NCBI RefSeq assembly: GCF_014196845.1 | Contig: NZ_JACIEM010000001.1 | Location: forward strand, 1,116,001 to 1,180,000 | Length of the DNA: 64,000 nt | Origin: Aurantimonas endophytica | Lineage (GTDB): Bacteria > Pseudomonadota > Alphaproteobacteria > Rhizobiales > Rhizobiaceae | Direction: 5' to 3' | In this document: positions 37,258 through 46,277 of the stretch, piece after piece | Position numbering within the stretch: position 1 is the first letter of the stretch | How the letters are laid out: each line of letters begins with the position of its first letter | The notes under the pieces: generated by a model | What the model saw: only the letters and a program-made list of their open reading frames with translations | What the model was told of the DNA's origin: nothing | The model's database searches: none | Position numbers and translations under genes: made by a program

Positions 37258-38859
37258 ATGCAGGACGAAATGATGGAGCCCGAGGCACGGGGTGAGCCCA
37301 CCGGGGTCGCCGCCCCGACGACGCCGTTCATCGAGGTGCGCAACCTCCACAAGCGCTACGGCGGCGTGCATGCGCTGCGCGGCATAAGCTTCAGCATCGA
37401 GCGCGGCCAGACCTACCATCTGCTCGGAGAGAACGGCTGCGGGAAATCGACCCTGATCAAGATCCTGTCCGGCGCTCAGCCGGCGAGCGAGGGCGATCTC
37501 GTGGTCGACGGCGCCGTCCGCAACGATCTCAACCCCATCCGCGCCCTCCAGGCCGGCATCGAGACGGTCTACCAGGATCTTTCGCTGCTCCCCAACGTGT
37601 CGGTCGAGGAGAATATCGGCCTGACCCGGCAGCTGGTCGAAGGCGACGGGCGGCTGTTTCGCGTGATCGACGGGCGTGGGTTGCGCCAGACCGCGCGCGA
37701 CGCGCTGGCAAAGGTCGGTCTGCCGACCGACAGCGCGTTCCTCGGCAGGCGCATCGAGGAACTGCCCATCGCCACCCGCCAGCTCGTCGCGATCGCACGC
37801 GCGATCGCCGGCGAAGCCGGCCTCGTGATCATGGATGAGCCGACCACCTCGCTGACGCGCCGCGAAGTCGAGAACCTGATTTCGGTGGTCCGCAAGCTTC
37901 ACGCCGACGGCGTCTCGGTGCTGTTCGTCACGCACAAGCTCGACGAGTGCAAGGCTATCGGCGGGCGGGCGATCGTCATGCGCGACGGAGAGATGGTGCG
38001 CGAATGCGATATCGGCTCGGCGACGAAGCGGGAACTGGGCCAGTGGATGACGGGCCGGGAGCTTGAAGAGGGGCGCTACCGCGAAAACCCGCGGCTCGGT
38101 CCTGTCCTGCTGGACGTCAAGGATCTCAACCGAGAGGGCCGTTTCCAGGGTGTGACGTTCGCGGTCGCCGAAGGCGAGATCTTCGGCGTCACCGGCCTTC
38201 TGGACTCCGGACGCAACGAACTCGCCCTCGCCCTCGCTGGCGTCGCTCCGCCCGATGGCGGCGAGATCAGCCTAGGGGGCACGGCTCTGTCACTGCCGGA
38301 TCCGGCATCGGCCAATGCAGCCGGCATCGGCTACGTACCGGAGGACCGTCTCACAGAGGGCCTGTTCCTGGAAAAGCCGATCGAGGACAACGTCGTCACG
38401 GCGATCATGCACCGGTTGCGCAGCCGTTTCGGGCTGATAGATCCGGCCAAGAGCGCCTCGCTGACCACCAGGCTGATGAACGAGCTCAAGGTCGTAGCCC
38501 CCAACATCAAGGCACCGGTCGATTCCCTGTCGGGCGGCAACCAGCAGCGCGTCCTGATCGGCCGCTGGCTGGCGATCGAGCCGCGGCTGCTCATCCTGCA
38601 CGGTCCGACCGTCGGTGTGGATGTCGGCTCCAAGGACACGATCTTCCGGATCATCCAGGGCCTGGCCGCCAACGGCATGGCAGTGATCCTGATCAGCGAT
38701 GACCTGCCGGAACTCCTGCAGAACTGCGATCGCATCGCGGTGATGCAGAAGGGTCGCATCGTCGCCTGCGAACCGGCAGGAAGCCTCAGCGAGAACGATC
38801 TATACGCGATGATGGGAGCGGCGATCCCGGATGGCGAAGCGGCAGAGGACCGAGCATGA
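37258..38859 (+). CDS. Sugar/polyol ABC transporter ATPase, two-domain, second Walker B altered
   Basis: 533 residues with two fused ABC domains (RbsA/AraG family). Domain 1 is intact: GENGCGKSTLIK, LVIMDEPTTSLT. Domain 2 has the usual degenerate Walker A (GLLDSGRNEL), an intact LSGGNQQR signature, and a Walker B that reads LLILHGPTVGVD, so Asp and the catalytic Glu are His and Gly. One hydrolytic site is therefore probably dead. A long N-terminal tail (about 20 residues) precedes the first domain. Overlaps the next permease by ATGA. Confidence 0.92.
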   Translation: MQDEMMEPEARGEPTGVAAPTTPFIEVRNLHKRYGGVHALRGISFSIERGQTYHLLGENGCGKSTLIKILSGAQPASEGDLVVDGAVRNDLNPIRALQAGIETVYQDLSLLPNVSVEENIGLTRQLVEGDGRLFRVIDGRGLRQTARDALAKVGLPTDSAFLGRRIEELPIATRQLVAIARAIAGEAGLVIMDEPTTSLTRREVENLISVVRKLHADGVSVLFVTHKLDECKAIGGRAIVMRDGEMVRECDIGSATKRELGQWMTGRELEEGRYRENPRLGPVLLDVKDLNREGRFQGVTFAVAEGEIFGVTGLLDSGRNELALALAGVAPPDGGEISLGGTALSLPDPASANAAGIGYVPEDRLTEGLFLEKPIEDNVVTAIMHRLRSRFGLIDPAKSASLTTRLMNELKVVAPNIKAPVDSLSGGNQQRVLIGRWLAIEPRLLILHGPTVGVDVGSKDTIFRIIQGLAANGMAVILISDDLPELLQNCDRIAVMQKGRIVACEPAGSLSENDLYAMMGAAIPDGEAAEDRA

Positions 38860-39887
38860 GCGCGATCACCACGGCTGAAGACCAGCGCGCGCAAGCCGGT
38901 CTGCCGAGCCGGATCCGCGCCTTCTTCTACCGCTATCCCGAGAGCTTCGCCGCCCTGCTGATCGTGCTGCTCTGCGTCGGCGTCGGCCTGTTGAACCCGG
39001 CCTTCTGGCAGCTCGCCAACCTGTTCGACATCCTGCGCGCTTCGGTGGTGCGGGGGCTGTTCGCACTGGGCGTCCTGATGGTGCTGGCAGCCGGCGGGCT
39101 GGACGTTTCCTTTTCGGCCATCGCCGCATTCGTGATGTACGCGGTGACCAAGGCCGTGACGCTGCTCGCTCCCGATACGGGCATGGTGCTGATCTTCCTC
39201 ATGGCGGCCATGGGCGGCGCCCTGCTCGGCGCGGTCAACGGCGTCCTGGTGAATGTCCTGAGGGCGCCCTCGCTGATCGTCACGATCGGCACCCAGTATG
39301 CCTATCGCGGCATCCTGCTGACCTTCATCGGCACGGCGCTCTTCATGAACATCCCGCCCGCCATGGACCGGTTCGGCCAGTGGAGCCTGATGACGCAGAC
39401 GGCGGCCAACGGCTTCACCGTGCAGCTTCCCGGCTTCGTGCTGGTCCTGGCCGTCGCGGCGCTCGCCACCTGGGCGGTGCTGCGTTTCACCCTCATCGGC
39501 CGGGCCGTCTACGCGGTCGGCGGTCGCCCGGATATCGCCGAGCGCCTGGGCTATCGCGTGGCGAGCGTGCAGCTCTTCGTGTTCACCTGGGCCGGAATGC
39601 TGGCCGGCATCGCCGGAATCATTCACGTATCCAGCAACCGGCTGGCCAACCCGTTCGACCTCGCCGGCATCGAACTGTCGGTGATTGCCGCGGTGATCCT
39701 TGGCGGTGCCCGCATAACCGGCGGATCGGGCACGGTCCTCGGAACGCTCCTGGGTGTGGTCCTCATCACGCTGGTGAACAACGTGCTGATCCTGATCGGC
39801 ATCCCGAGTTCGTGGCAGACCGCCATCCTCGGCCTGTTCATTCTGTGCGCGGGCGTGTTCTTCGCGACCCAGAAGCGCGGACGCTGA
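38856..39887 (+). CDS. Sugar/polyol ABC transporter permease (second RbsC-type subunit)
   Basis: 343 residues, about ten hydrophobic segments; typical motifs AAGGLDVSFSAIAAF, SLIVTIGTQYAYRG, LGGARITGGSGTVLG. Cotranscribed with the preceding ATPase (4-base overlap). Distinct in sequence from the permease at 35121, suggesting a two-permease transporter. Confidence 0.9.
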   Translation: MSAITTAEDQRAQAGLPSRIRAFFYRYPESFAALLIVLLCVGVGLLNPAFWQLANLFDILRASVVRGLFALGVLMVLAAGGLDVSFSAIAAFVMYAVTKAVTLLAPDTGMVLIFLMAAMGGALLGAVNGVLVNVLRAPSLIVTIGTQYAYRGILLTFIGTALFMNIPPAMDRFGQWSLMTQTAANGFTVQLPGFVLVLAVAALATWAVLRFTLIGRAVYAVGGRPDIAERLGYRVASVQLFVFTWAGMLAGIAGIIHVSSNRLANPFDLAGIELSVIAAVILGGARITGGSGTVLGTLLGVVLITLVNNVLILIGIPSSWQTAILGLFILCAGVFFATQKRGR

Positions 39888-39897
39888 AGCAGAAGGA

Positions 39898-39918
39898 TCC
39901 GCTCCGTGGGCGAGCGGA
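39898..39918. repeat. Hairpin after the transporter operon
   Basis: TCCGCTC (39898-39904) and GAGCGGA (39912-39918) form a 7-bp stem with a 7-base loop 11 bases after the permease stop. No T-run follows, so it may attenuate or protect the transcript end rather than terminate it. Confidence 0.4.
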
Positions 39919-40024
39919 CGGATTGCCTCCCGCCCCGATGGCCAAATGCGCATCCGCCCGTCACCTTGCGGCGGCGGCGGAATAGATGCATCCCTGCGGA
40001 GAGGTTCGACGAGGGTAAGCGCGT

Positions 40025-42115
40025 ATGGCGAATTCTCTGCCAAATGCCGGCCGGCGGCGGGTCCGTGCCGTTGGGCCGGATGCTGCCGACATCATCCCCC
40101 TGCGCTTCGGTGACGATCCGCAGGTCTGGGCCTGCTGGCTGTATTACGAGGACCGGCTCACCCAGGGCGAGATCGCCGATGCCATGGGGATCTCGCGCGC
40201 CACGGTGAATGCCTATCTGGCCGATGCCCGCGAGCGTGGCATCGTCAACATCACGCTCGATCCCCAGCGCCTCGCCTCGCTGACGGTGGCGCAGGAGCTG
40301 AAGCGGCATTTCGGCCTGCATGACTGCCTGGTGTTCCCGAACCATGATCCGGCGCATTCGCTGATCGACCGGCTGGGCCGGGCCGGCAGCCTGGTCCTGC
40401 GGCGATATCTGCGGTCGGGCGACACGATCGCGGTCGGCTGGGGCCGGACGGTACTGGCGGTTGCCGGCGCCACCTCCGTAACCGGGCTTCAGGATGTCCG
40501 CGTGGTGCAGGCCACCGGCGGCGTGACCACCGGCCAGCCGGACGCTCCGGAGATCTGTGCGGCGCGCCTCGCGGCCGGCATTGGCGCCGAATGCGTCCCG
40601 ATCACCGCCCCCAGCATCGTGTCGTCACCGGCGATGCTGGACATGCTGATGGCAGAGCCGCTCATCCGCTCGCAGTTCCAGGCGCTCGGCCAGGCGAGCC
40701 GGGCGCTGTTCGGGATTTCCTCGCTCCGTCCGAACTCCACCATCCACTCCAGCGGCTTCTTCGACCACGCGCCGCTGCAGACCTATCTCGCGCTGAACGC
40801 GGTGGGCGTGATCGCGGGACGCTTCATCGACGGCCATGGGCGCCCGGTGCTCGGCCCGCTCGAGGATCGCACGCTCGGCATTTCGCTCGACGCACTGCGC
40901 GGCATCGAGCGGCGGATCGCCGTCGCCGGCGGCATCGACAAGGTGCCGGCGGTGCTGGGCGCCCTGCGCGGCGGCTTCGTCGATGTTCTGGTCACCGATG
41001 CGGCAACCGGCAAGGCATTGCTCGAAGCCGACGGCGCCACGAAGCTGTCTCGCCCTGCGCCGCTCAGGACCGGGGACGCCGCCCCGGCGGCCGTAGTCCA
41101 GCGCCGCCACGTCAAGAAGTTCCTGAACGATCCCGACGACGTGGTCGACGAGATGCTGGATGGCGCACTGCGCGCTCATAGCGCCCATTTCGTGCCGGTG
41201 GAGGGCGCGCGGCGCGCCTTCCGGGCGCTCGGCACGCCGCGGCAGGGCAAAGTCGCGCTGGTGATCGGCGGGGGCTCCGGTCACGAGCCGTGCTTTTTCG
41301 GCTATGTCGGGCGTGGCATGGCGGATGCCGTGGCTGTCGGCAACGTGTTCTCATCGCCGCCGCCCGATCCGATCGCGCGCGCCGCCCGCGCCGTGTCCGG
41401 TGGCGAGGGCGTCCTGTTCATCTACGGCAACTATGCCGGCGACACGATGAATTTCGAAATGGCCGCCGAACTCGTCCAGGCGGACGGCATTCCGGTTCGC
41501 ACCGTCGTGACCACCGACGACATCGCATCCTCGCGGGCCGAAGATCGCGATGGCCGGCGCGGCGTCGCCGGCAACGTTCTCGTGTTCAAGGTGGCGGGGG
41601 CGGCCTGCGATCGCGGCTGGTCGCTCGATGCCTGCGAGCGCGTCGCGCGCAAGGCCAATCTGCGGACCTACACGATCGGCGTGGCGCTGGAGCCGTGTTC
41701 CATGCCGCAGACGCGCCGCTACAATTTCGTCATCGGCCCCAACGACATGGAAGTCGGCGTCGGCATCCACGGTGAGCCGGGTGTGGCGCGGGAGCCGCTG
41801 GAAACGGCCGACACGGTGGTCGACGGCGTCATGAACCGGATTTTCGTGGAGATGCCGAGCGTCCCGGGCGACCGCGTCGCGGTCCTGGTCAACTCCTTCG
41901 GTTCCACGCCGATGATGGAGCTTTACGTCCTGTACCGCCGGGTCGAGCAGCGACTGCGGACCAAGGGCCTGGTCGTGGAGACCCGCTGGGTGGGCGAATA
42001 CTGCACGTCGCTCGACATGGTCGGAGCATCCATTTCTGTGATGCATCTCGACGACGAACTCGCCGAGCTTCTTGCCCATCCCTGCGATACGCCCGCCCTT
42101 CAGGTGCGCTCGTGA
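40025..42115 (+). CDS. SorC-family sugar-sensing regulator fused to a DhaK kinase domain
   Basis: 696 residues in one uninterrupted frame. N-terminal HTH (residues about 44-66, LTQGEIADAMGISRATVNAY), SorC sugar-binding domain to about 345 (VGWGRTVL, TGGVT, AGRFIDGHGRPV), a short linker, then a full DhaK domain from about 358. DhaK landmarks are complete: FLNDPDDVVD, GGGSGHEP, the Asp in NYAGDTMNF and the substrate-binding His582 in GVGIHGEPG. It could both sense a ketose or ketose phosphate and phosphorylate it with the DhaL gene downstream. I recall similar fusion annotations in rhizobial genomes but no described biology. ATG 40025 lies 137 bases after the transporter operon. Confidence 0.93.
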   Translation: MANSLPNAGRRRVRAVGPDAADIIPLRFGDDPQVWACWLYYEDRLTQGEIADAMGISRATVNAYLADARERGIVNITLDPQRLASLTVAQELKRHFGLHDCLVFPNHDPAHSLIDRLGRAGSLVLRRYLRSGDTIAVGWGRTVLAVAGATSVTGLQDVRVVQATGGVTTGQPDAPEICAARLAAGIGAECVPITAPSIVSSPAMLDMLMAEPLIRSQFQALGQASRALFGISSLRPNSTIHSSGFFDHAPLQTYLALNAVGVIAGRFIDGHGRPVLGPLEDRTLGISLDALRGIERRIAVAGGIDKVPAVLGALRGGFVDVLVTDAATGKALLEADGATKLSRPAPLRTGDAAPAAVVQRRHVKKFLNDPDDVVDEMLDGALRAHSAHFVPVEGARRAFRALGTPRQGKVALVIGGGSGHEPCFFGYVGRGMADAVAVGNVFSSPPPDPIARAARAVSGGEGVLFIYGNYAGDTMNFEMAAELVQADGIPVRTVVTTDDIASSRAEDRDGRRGVAGNVLVFKVAGAACDRGWSLDACERVARKANLRTYTIGVALEPCSMPQTRRYNFVIGPNDMEVGVGIHGEPGVAREPLETADTVVDGVMNRIFVEMPSVPGDRVAVLVNSFGSTPMMELYVLYRRVEQRLRTKGLVVETRWVGEYCTSLDMVGASISVMHLDDELAELLAHPCDTPALQVRS

Positions 42116-42174
42116 CGCCCCCTTCTCGCGACCGGGACGCGCCGGCTCCTCCCTCCGCCCCAGAAGGACGTTCC

Positions 42175-42834
42175 ATGCCGACCCCAGGATCGAGACGGCT
42201 CGTGGAGATATTCGAGCGCACCGCGGCCGTCATGGAGGCGAAGCGCGATCATCTGTCGGATCTCGACGGGGCGATCGCCGATGCGGACCACGGCATGACG
42301 ATGTCGCTCGGCTTTCGCGCCGTCGCGGCCACGCTCGCCCGGACCGATGCCCAGCGCGTCACCCCGTCCGAGATTTTCCGCATTGCCGCCGGCGCGTTCC
42401 TGGATGCGGTGGGCGCCTCGACCGGTCCGCTCTATGCCAGCGGCTTCCTGCGCGCCGCGCAGCGACTGGAGGGAACGACGCGCTTCGACGAGGCGGCGGC
42501 CGCCGCGACCATCGAGGCCATCGCTTCGGGAATCGCCGAGCGGGGCAAGGGCAGCAGGGGCGAGAAGACCATGCTGGATGTGTGGCTGCCGGCGGCGGAA
42601 GCCGCCCAGCAGGCACTGCGGGAAACGCCGGGCCGTTTCTGGCCCTGCGTCCAGGTCGCGGCAGCCGAAGGCGCCGAAGCCACGCGTACCATGATCGCCG
42701 TACGCGGCCGGGCCGCGCGGGTCGGCGATCGCTCCATCGGCCATATCGACCCGGGTGCCGTGTCGGCCTTGCTGATCCTGGAGGCGATGGCGAGCGCGTT
42801 CGAGGACGGCGGGCCGGACGCCGAGCACCAGTGA
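42175..42834 (+). CDS. dhaL: DhaL-type ATP-binding kinase subunit
   Basis: 219 residues. Mg-ADP site DGAIADADHGMTMSLGF (about 31-47), GASTGPLYASGF and the C-terminal ATRTMIAVRGRAARVGDRS / HIDPGAVS segments typical of DhaL. It delivers the phosphoryl group to a ketose bound on DhaK, here probably the fused DhaK just upstream. ATG 42175 has a good AGAAGGA site; a GTG at 42112 overlapping the previous stop would add 21 low-complexity residues. No PTS-type DhaM is in the window, so it may use ATP directly. Confidence 0.9.
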   Translation: MPTPGSRRLVEIFERTAAVMEAKRDHLSDLDGAIADADHGMTMSLGFRAVAATLARTDAQRVTPSEIFRIAAGAFLDAVGASTGPLYASGFLRAAQRLEGTTRFDEAAAAATIEAIASGIAERGKGSRGEKTMLDVWLPAAEAAQQALRETPGRFWPCVQVAAAEGAEATRTMIAVRGRAARVGDRSIGHIDPGAVSALLILEAMASAFEDGGPDAEHQ

Positions 42835-42897
42835 CCGTAGACAGGTCGGCGCGCCTGCTGCCGGGCCGACTCCTTCGCAGGGACGCGCCGCCTGCCG
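42835..42897. terminator. Possible bidirectional terminator hairpin
   Basis: GTCGGC (42845-42850) and GCCGAC (42865-42870) could pair across a 14-base loop between two converging genes. No strong T-run on either side, so this is tentative. Confidence 0.3.
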
Positions 42898-43359
42898 TCA
42901 GGCGCGGCGGAACTTGGCGTCGAGCGCGTCGATCGCCTTGACGTTGTCGGCCGACCGGCCGGCCGGATCATAGGTCACCGAGAGGAAGGCGTCCGCCACC
43001 GACTTGGCGAGCTCGGAGCCGATCACCCGCGCGCCCATGGTGATGATCTGGGCGTTGTTGGACAGCGCCGCGCGCTCGGCCGAATAGGGATCGTGCGTCT
43101 GCGCGGCACGAATGCCGGGGATCTTGTTCGCCGAAAGGGCGACGCCGATCCCGGTGCCGCAGCAGAGGATCGCGCGGTCATAGGTGCCGTCGAGAATGCC
43201 GCTGGCGACGCGCTCGGAAAGGTTGGCGTAGTACTCCCCGGATCCGGTCGGCGGGGTGCTGACTTCGGAGACCTTGAGACCTTCGCGGCCCGAGAGGTGC
43301 TCGGCAAGCGCCTTGGCGAGAGGCGCTCCGGCGCTGTCACCGGCAATGGCGATTTTCAT
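42898..43359 (-). CDS. RpiB/LacAB-type sugar-phosphate isomerase (erythrulose 4-phosphate isomerase candidate)
   Basis: 153 residues of the RpiB family: AIAGDSAG, catalytic Cys in [10 protein letters not shown], and the downstream [10 protein letters not shown] and [14 protein letters not shown] segments. The family interconverts ketose and aldose phosphates. Beside DhaK-type kinases and polyol dehydrogenases it most resembles DerI/EryI-like isomerases, which make D-erythrose 4-phosphate from erythrulose 4-phosphate; a ribose 5-phosphate role is the alternative. Confidence 0.88.
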   Translation of the reverse strand: MKIAIAGDSAGAPLAKALAEHLSGREGLKVSEVSTPPTGSGEYYANLSERVASGILDGTYDRAILCCGTGIGVALSANKIPGIRAAQTHDPYSAERAALSNNAQIITMGARVIGSELAKSVADAFLSVTYDPAGRSADNVKAIDALDAKFRRA

Positions 43360-43389
43360 GGCTGTTCTCTTCTCTGCAAGCGGCGCCCC

Positions 43390-44433
43390 TCAGGGCATGG
43401 TGATCTGGATCTTCACGTCGGTCGGCCGGCCTTCCACGGCGCGGTCGAACGCCTCGATCGCCTTCTCGAAGGGGTAGGTTTCCGAGATCAGCGGCTTCAG
43501 GTCGACCTTGCCGGAACCCAGCATCTGGATCGCGCGCGGATACTGGTGGGCATAGCGGAACACTGTCTCGAACCGGAGTTCCTTCGTCGAGGCGAGCGAC
43601 CAGTCGATCAGCGTCGCCTCCACCGGCATGCCGACCACGACCACGCAGCCGCCCGGCCGCGGAAGATCGAGCAGCGTCTGCCACGCCTTGGGCGAGCCGC
43701 TCGCTTCGAACACGACGTCCGCGCCCCAGCCGTCGGTCACTCCGTCCACGACGTCCTTGACGCTCTGCGACCGGATGTCGACGGGCACGATGCCAGGATA
43801 CTGGCCGGCAATGGCGAGCTTCTCGGCCGAGAGATCGGCAATCACCACCGTGGCGCAGCCGCCGGCCAGGGCTGCCAGCGCGATCATGATCCCGATCGGC
43901 CCGGCGCCGATCACCACGCCGACATCGCCCGGTGCGATCTGCGCCTTCTGAGCGGCCTGCAGGCCCACCGCGAAAGGCTCGATCATCGCGCCCTCGGCAA
44001 ACGACACGTTGTCGGGCAGTCGGAACGTGTAGCTCGCGGGATGCACCACTTCCGACGTCAACACGCCGTGCACCGGCGGCGTCGCCCAGAAGCTCACGGC
44101 CGGATCGACATTGTACATGCCGAGCCGCGAGGCCCTCGAATTGGCATCGGGCACGCCCGGCTCCATGCAGACGCGATCGCCGACGGCAAGACCGGTCACC
44201 CGCTCGCCGATCTGGATCACCGTGCCGGCGGCTTCATGGCCCAGCACCATCGGCGCCTTGACCTCGAAGGGTCCGATCCTGCCATGGGTATAATAATGCA
44301 CGTCGGACCCGCACACGCCGACGGTGTGGATGGCGATCTTCACGTCGTCAGGGCCAACCTCGGTCGGCAGATCGATCGGGCGCAGCGCCAGTTGGCCGCG
44401 ACGCTCGAGCACGAGGGAATTCTTCGTTGTCAT
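43390..44433 (-). CDS. Zinc-dependent polyol dehydrogenase (xylitol/threitol dehydrogenase type)
   Basis: 347 residues of the medium-chain dehydrogenase family. Catalytic zinc site: VCGSDVHYY and GHEAAG; NAD site [10 protein letters not shown]. The four-Cys structural zinc loop is replaced by a [17 protein letters not shown] segment without cysteines, as in rhizobial xylitol/sorbitol dehydrogenases. Probably oxidises a polyol to the ketose that the DhaK proteins phosphorylate. Start at ATG 44433, rejecting 24 upstream codons. Confidence 0.88.
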   Translation of the reverse strand: MTTKNSLVLERRGQLALRPIDLPTEVGPDDVKIAIHTVGVCGSDVHYYTHGRIGPFEVKAPMVLGHEAAGTVIQIGERVTGLAVGDRVCMEPGVPDANSRASRLGMYNVDPAVSFWATPPVHGVLTSEVVHPASYTFRLPDNVSFAEGAMIEPFAVGLQAAQKAQIAPGDVGVVIGAGPIGIMIALAALAGGCATVVIADLSAEKLAIAGQYPGIVPVDIRSQSVKDVVDGVTDGWGADVVFEASGSPKAWQTLLDLPRPGGCVVVVGMPVEATLIDWSLASTKELRFETVFRYAHQYPRAIQMLGSGKVDLKPLISETYPFEKAIEAFDRAVEGRPTDVKIQITMP

Positions 44434-44570
44434 GAAGGCTCCGTTGGGCGACCTGCACCCGGGTCGATGATCGGACAGCTTCAGGCGCGGAGCAATCTGC
44501 CGCACGCCCTTCCCGTCCTATGTAAGGTGCCCGCGTCGCGAGCGGTATGATCCGGAGGCACGGCACGCGC

Positions 44571-45215
44571 TCAGCGCGTCAGCCGTTCCTTCGCGCCGTT
44601 CGCCAGCGTGTTCAGGATGATTTCGCAGGACGTGGCGCCGGCATCCAGCACCCCCCGCGAGCGTTCGCCGAGACGCGATGCGCGGCCGATCCTGGCAACG
44701 AGGTCGATCGTGGAGTCGCGACCCGTTTCGGCGGCGGCCGACAGCGCATCGAGTGCCTGAGCGAAGGACTGGCCTCCGGCGATCGCCGCATCGAACGCGT
44801 CCAGCGCCGGGACGAAAGTGTCCAGCAGCGTCTTGTCGCCCACCTTGGCCGCGCCGATCGACTCCAGGCCTTCCAGGCCCTTGTGCAGCATCGCCGAGAA
44901 CGCCTGCGCGTCCACCGTCTCGCTGCCCTCGATCGCTTCGGCGAATTCGGTGAACATCATGCCGTAGAGCGGCCCCATGGAGCCGCCGATCTCGCTCATC
45001 AGCACATCGCCCAACGTGTTCATCGCCGTCGCGAGGCTCGCATCGGCGTCCTTGAGCTGCTCGGCGGCCATGCCGAAGCCCTTGGCCATGTTCACGCCGT
45101 GGTCGCCGTCGCCGATCTTGCCGTCGATCTCGCTGAGATAGGCCCGGTTCTCGATGATCCGCTCGGCCATGCGCAAGACGATCGCGCCGGAACCGGCATT
45201 GGGGAATGCCTGCAT
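44571..45215 (-). CDS. dhaL: Second DhaL-type kinase subunit
   Basis: 214 residues: DGKIGDGDHGVNMAKGF (Mg/ATP-binding Asp cluster), GGSMGPLYGMMF, GRASRLGERSRGVLDAGA. Only moderately similar to the DhaL at 42175. Lies 20 bases after the DhaK at 45236, with which it should form an ATP-dependent ketose kinase. A frame open upstream to 45758 is antisense-free shadow within dhaK and is rejected. Confidence 0.92.
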   Translation of the reverse strand: MQAFPNAGSGAIVLRMAERIIENRAYLSEIDGKIGDGDHGVNMAKGFGMAAEQLKDADASLATAMNTLGDVLMSEIGGSMGPLYGMMFTEFAEAIEGSETVDAQAFSAMLHKGLEGLESIGAAKVGDKTLLDTFVPALDAFDAAIAGGQSFAQALDALSAAAETGRDSTIDLVARIGRASRLGERSRGVLDAGATSCEIILNTLANGAKERLTR

Positions 45216-45235
45216 GGTCTTCGTCTCCTTGTCCG

Positions 45236-46231
45236 TCACGGCATTGCCGGGCAGCTGGCGTCGGCATCGAGCAGCGTCTTCATCTCCTCGTCCAGCGCCA
45301 TCACCGTGAGGCTGGCGCCGACCATTTCCAGGGAGGTGAAGTAATTGCCGATGAAGCTGCGGTGGATCGTGAGGCCGCGCGCCGCGATCTCCGCTTCCAC
45401 CGTGTCGTTGAGAATGTAGAGCTCGTTGAGCGGCGTCGCGCCGAGACCGGAGAGCAGCACCGCGACCTCGGTGCCGGCGGGCAGGTCGTGGTCGTCGAGC
45501 ACCAGCTGGCACATGTCGCGGGCGACCTCGGCAGCCGTCTTCAGTTTCTCGACCCGGATGCCGGGCTCGCCATGGTGGCCGATCCCGACTTCCATCGTGC
45601 CGGGCTCGATCTGGAAGTTGGGGTGCCCGACGGCAGGCAGCGTACAGGGGCCGAGGCCGACGCCGATCGAGCGGCAGCTGTCGATCGCCTTCTGCGCGGA
45701 AACCCGCACTTCCTCGAGGCTGGCGCCGCTCGCCGCCTTCGCGCCGCCGATCTTCCACATGAAGATCTCGCCGGCCACGCCGCGGCGCTTCTCGCGCTCC
45801 TCGGGCGAGGCCGAGCAGACATCGTCGTTGGCCACGACGGTCGCCACTTCGATACCGTCCTTGGCAGCCAGCTTGGCCGCCATCTTCACGTTCATGTTGT
45901 CGCCGGCGTAATTGCCGTAGAGGCAGACGACGCCGGCGCCGCCGTCGGCTTCCTTGATCGCTTCGTGGAAGCTCTTGGCCGTCGGAGACGAGAACAGCTC
46001 GCCGATGGCCACCGCGTCGAGCATGTTGCGGCCGGTGTAGCCGACGAAGGCCGGCTCGTGGCCAGAGCCGCCGCCCGTCACCACGCCGACCTTGCCCTTC
46101 ACCGGCGCGGCCGTCGAGACGACGACGCGGCGGTTCTTCTCCGACAGCCGCACCAGGTCGGCATGTGCCTTGACGAAGCCCCGCACGCTGTCGTCGACCA
46201 CATCATCCGGGTCATTGATGAAACGCTGCAT
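45236..46231 (-). CDS. dhaK: Stand-alone DhaK-type ketose kinase subunit
   Basis: 331 residues: FINDPDDVVDD, GGGSGHEP, Asp111 in NYAGD and the substrate-binding His220 in GIGHHGEPG. It binds dihydroxyacetone or a tetrulose covalently as a hemiaminal. With the adjacent DhaL this forms a kinase distinct from the SorC-fused one, so the locus encodes two kinases, possibly for D- and L-erythrulose. Confidence 0.93.
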   Translation of the reverse strand: MQRFINDPDDVVDDSVRGFVKAHADLVRLSEKNRRVVVSTAAPVKGKVGVVTGGGSGHEPAFVGYTGRNMLDAVAIGELFSSPTAKSFHEAIKEADGGAGVVCLYGNYAGDNMNVKMAAKLAAKDGIEVATVVANDDVCSASPEEREKRRGVAGEIFMWKIGGAKAASGASLEEVRVSAQKAIDSCRSIGVGLGPCTLPAVGHPNFQIEPGTMEVGIGHHGEPGIRVEKLKTAAEVARDMCQLVLDDHDLPAGTEVAVLLSGLGATPLNELYILNDTVEAEIAARGLTIHRSFIGNYFTSLEMVGASLTVMALDEEMKTLLDADASCPAMP

Positions 46232-46277
46232 GATAAACTCCGATGCGGAATGCTTGCTGGTTTGAAAGGAATGCGGA

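Noticed and set aside
45216-45758. Upstream extension of the second DhaL
   Set aside because: The frame is open but lies inside dhaK on the same strand and is Arg/Pro-rich; ATG 45215 has normal spacing.
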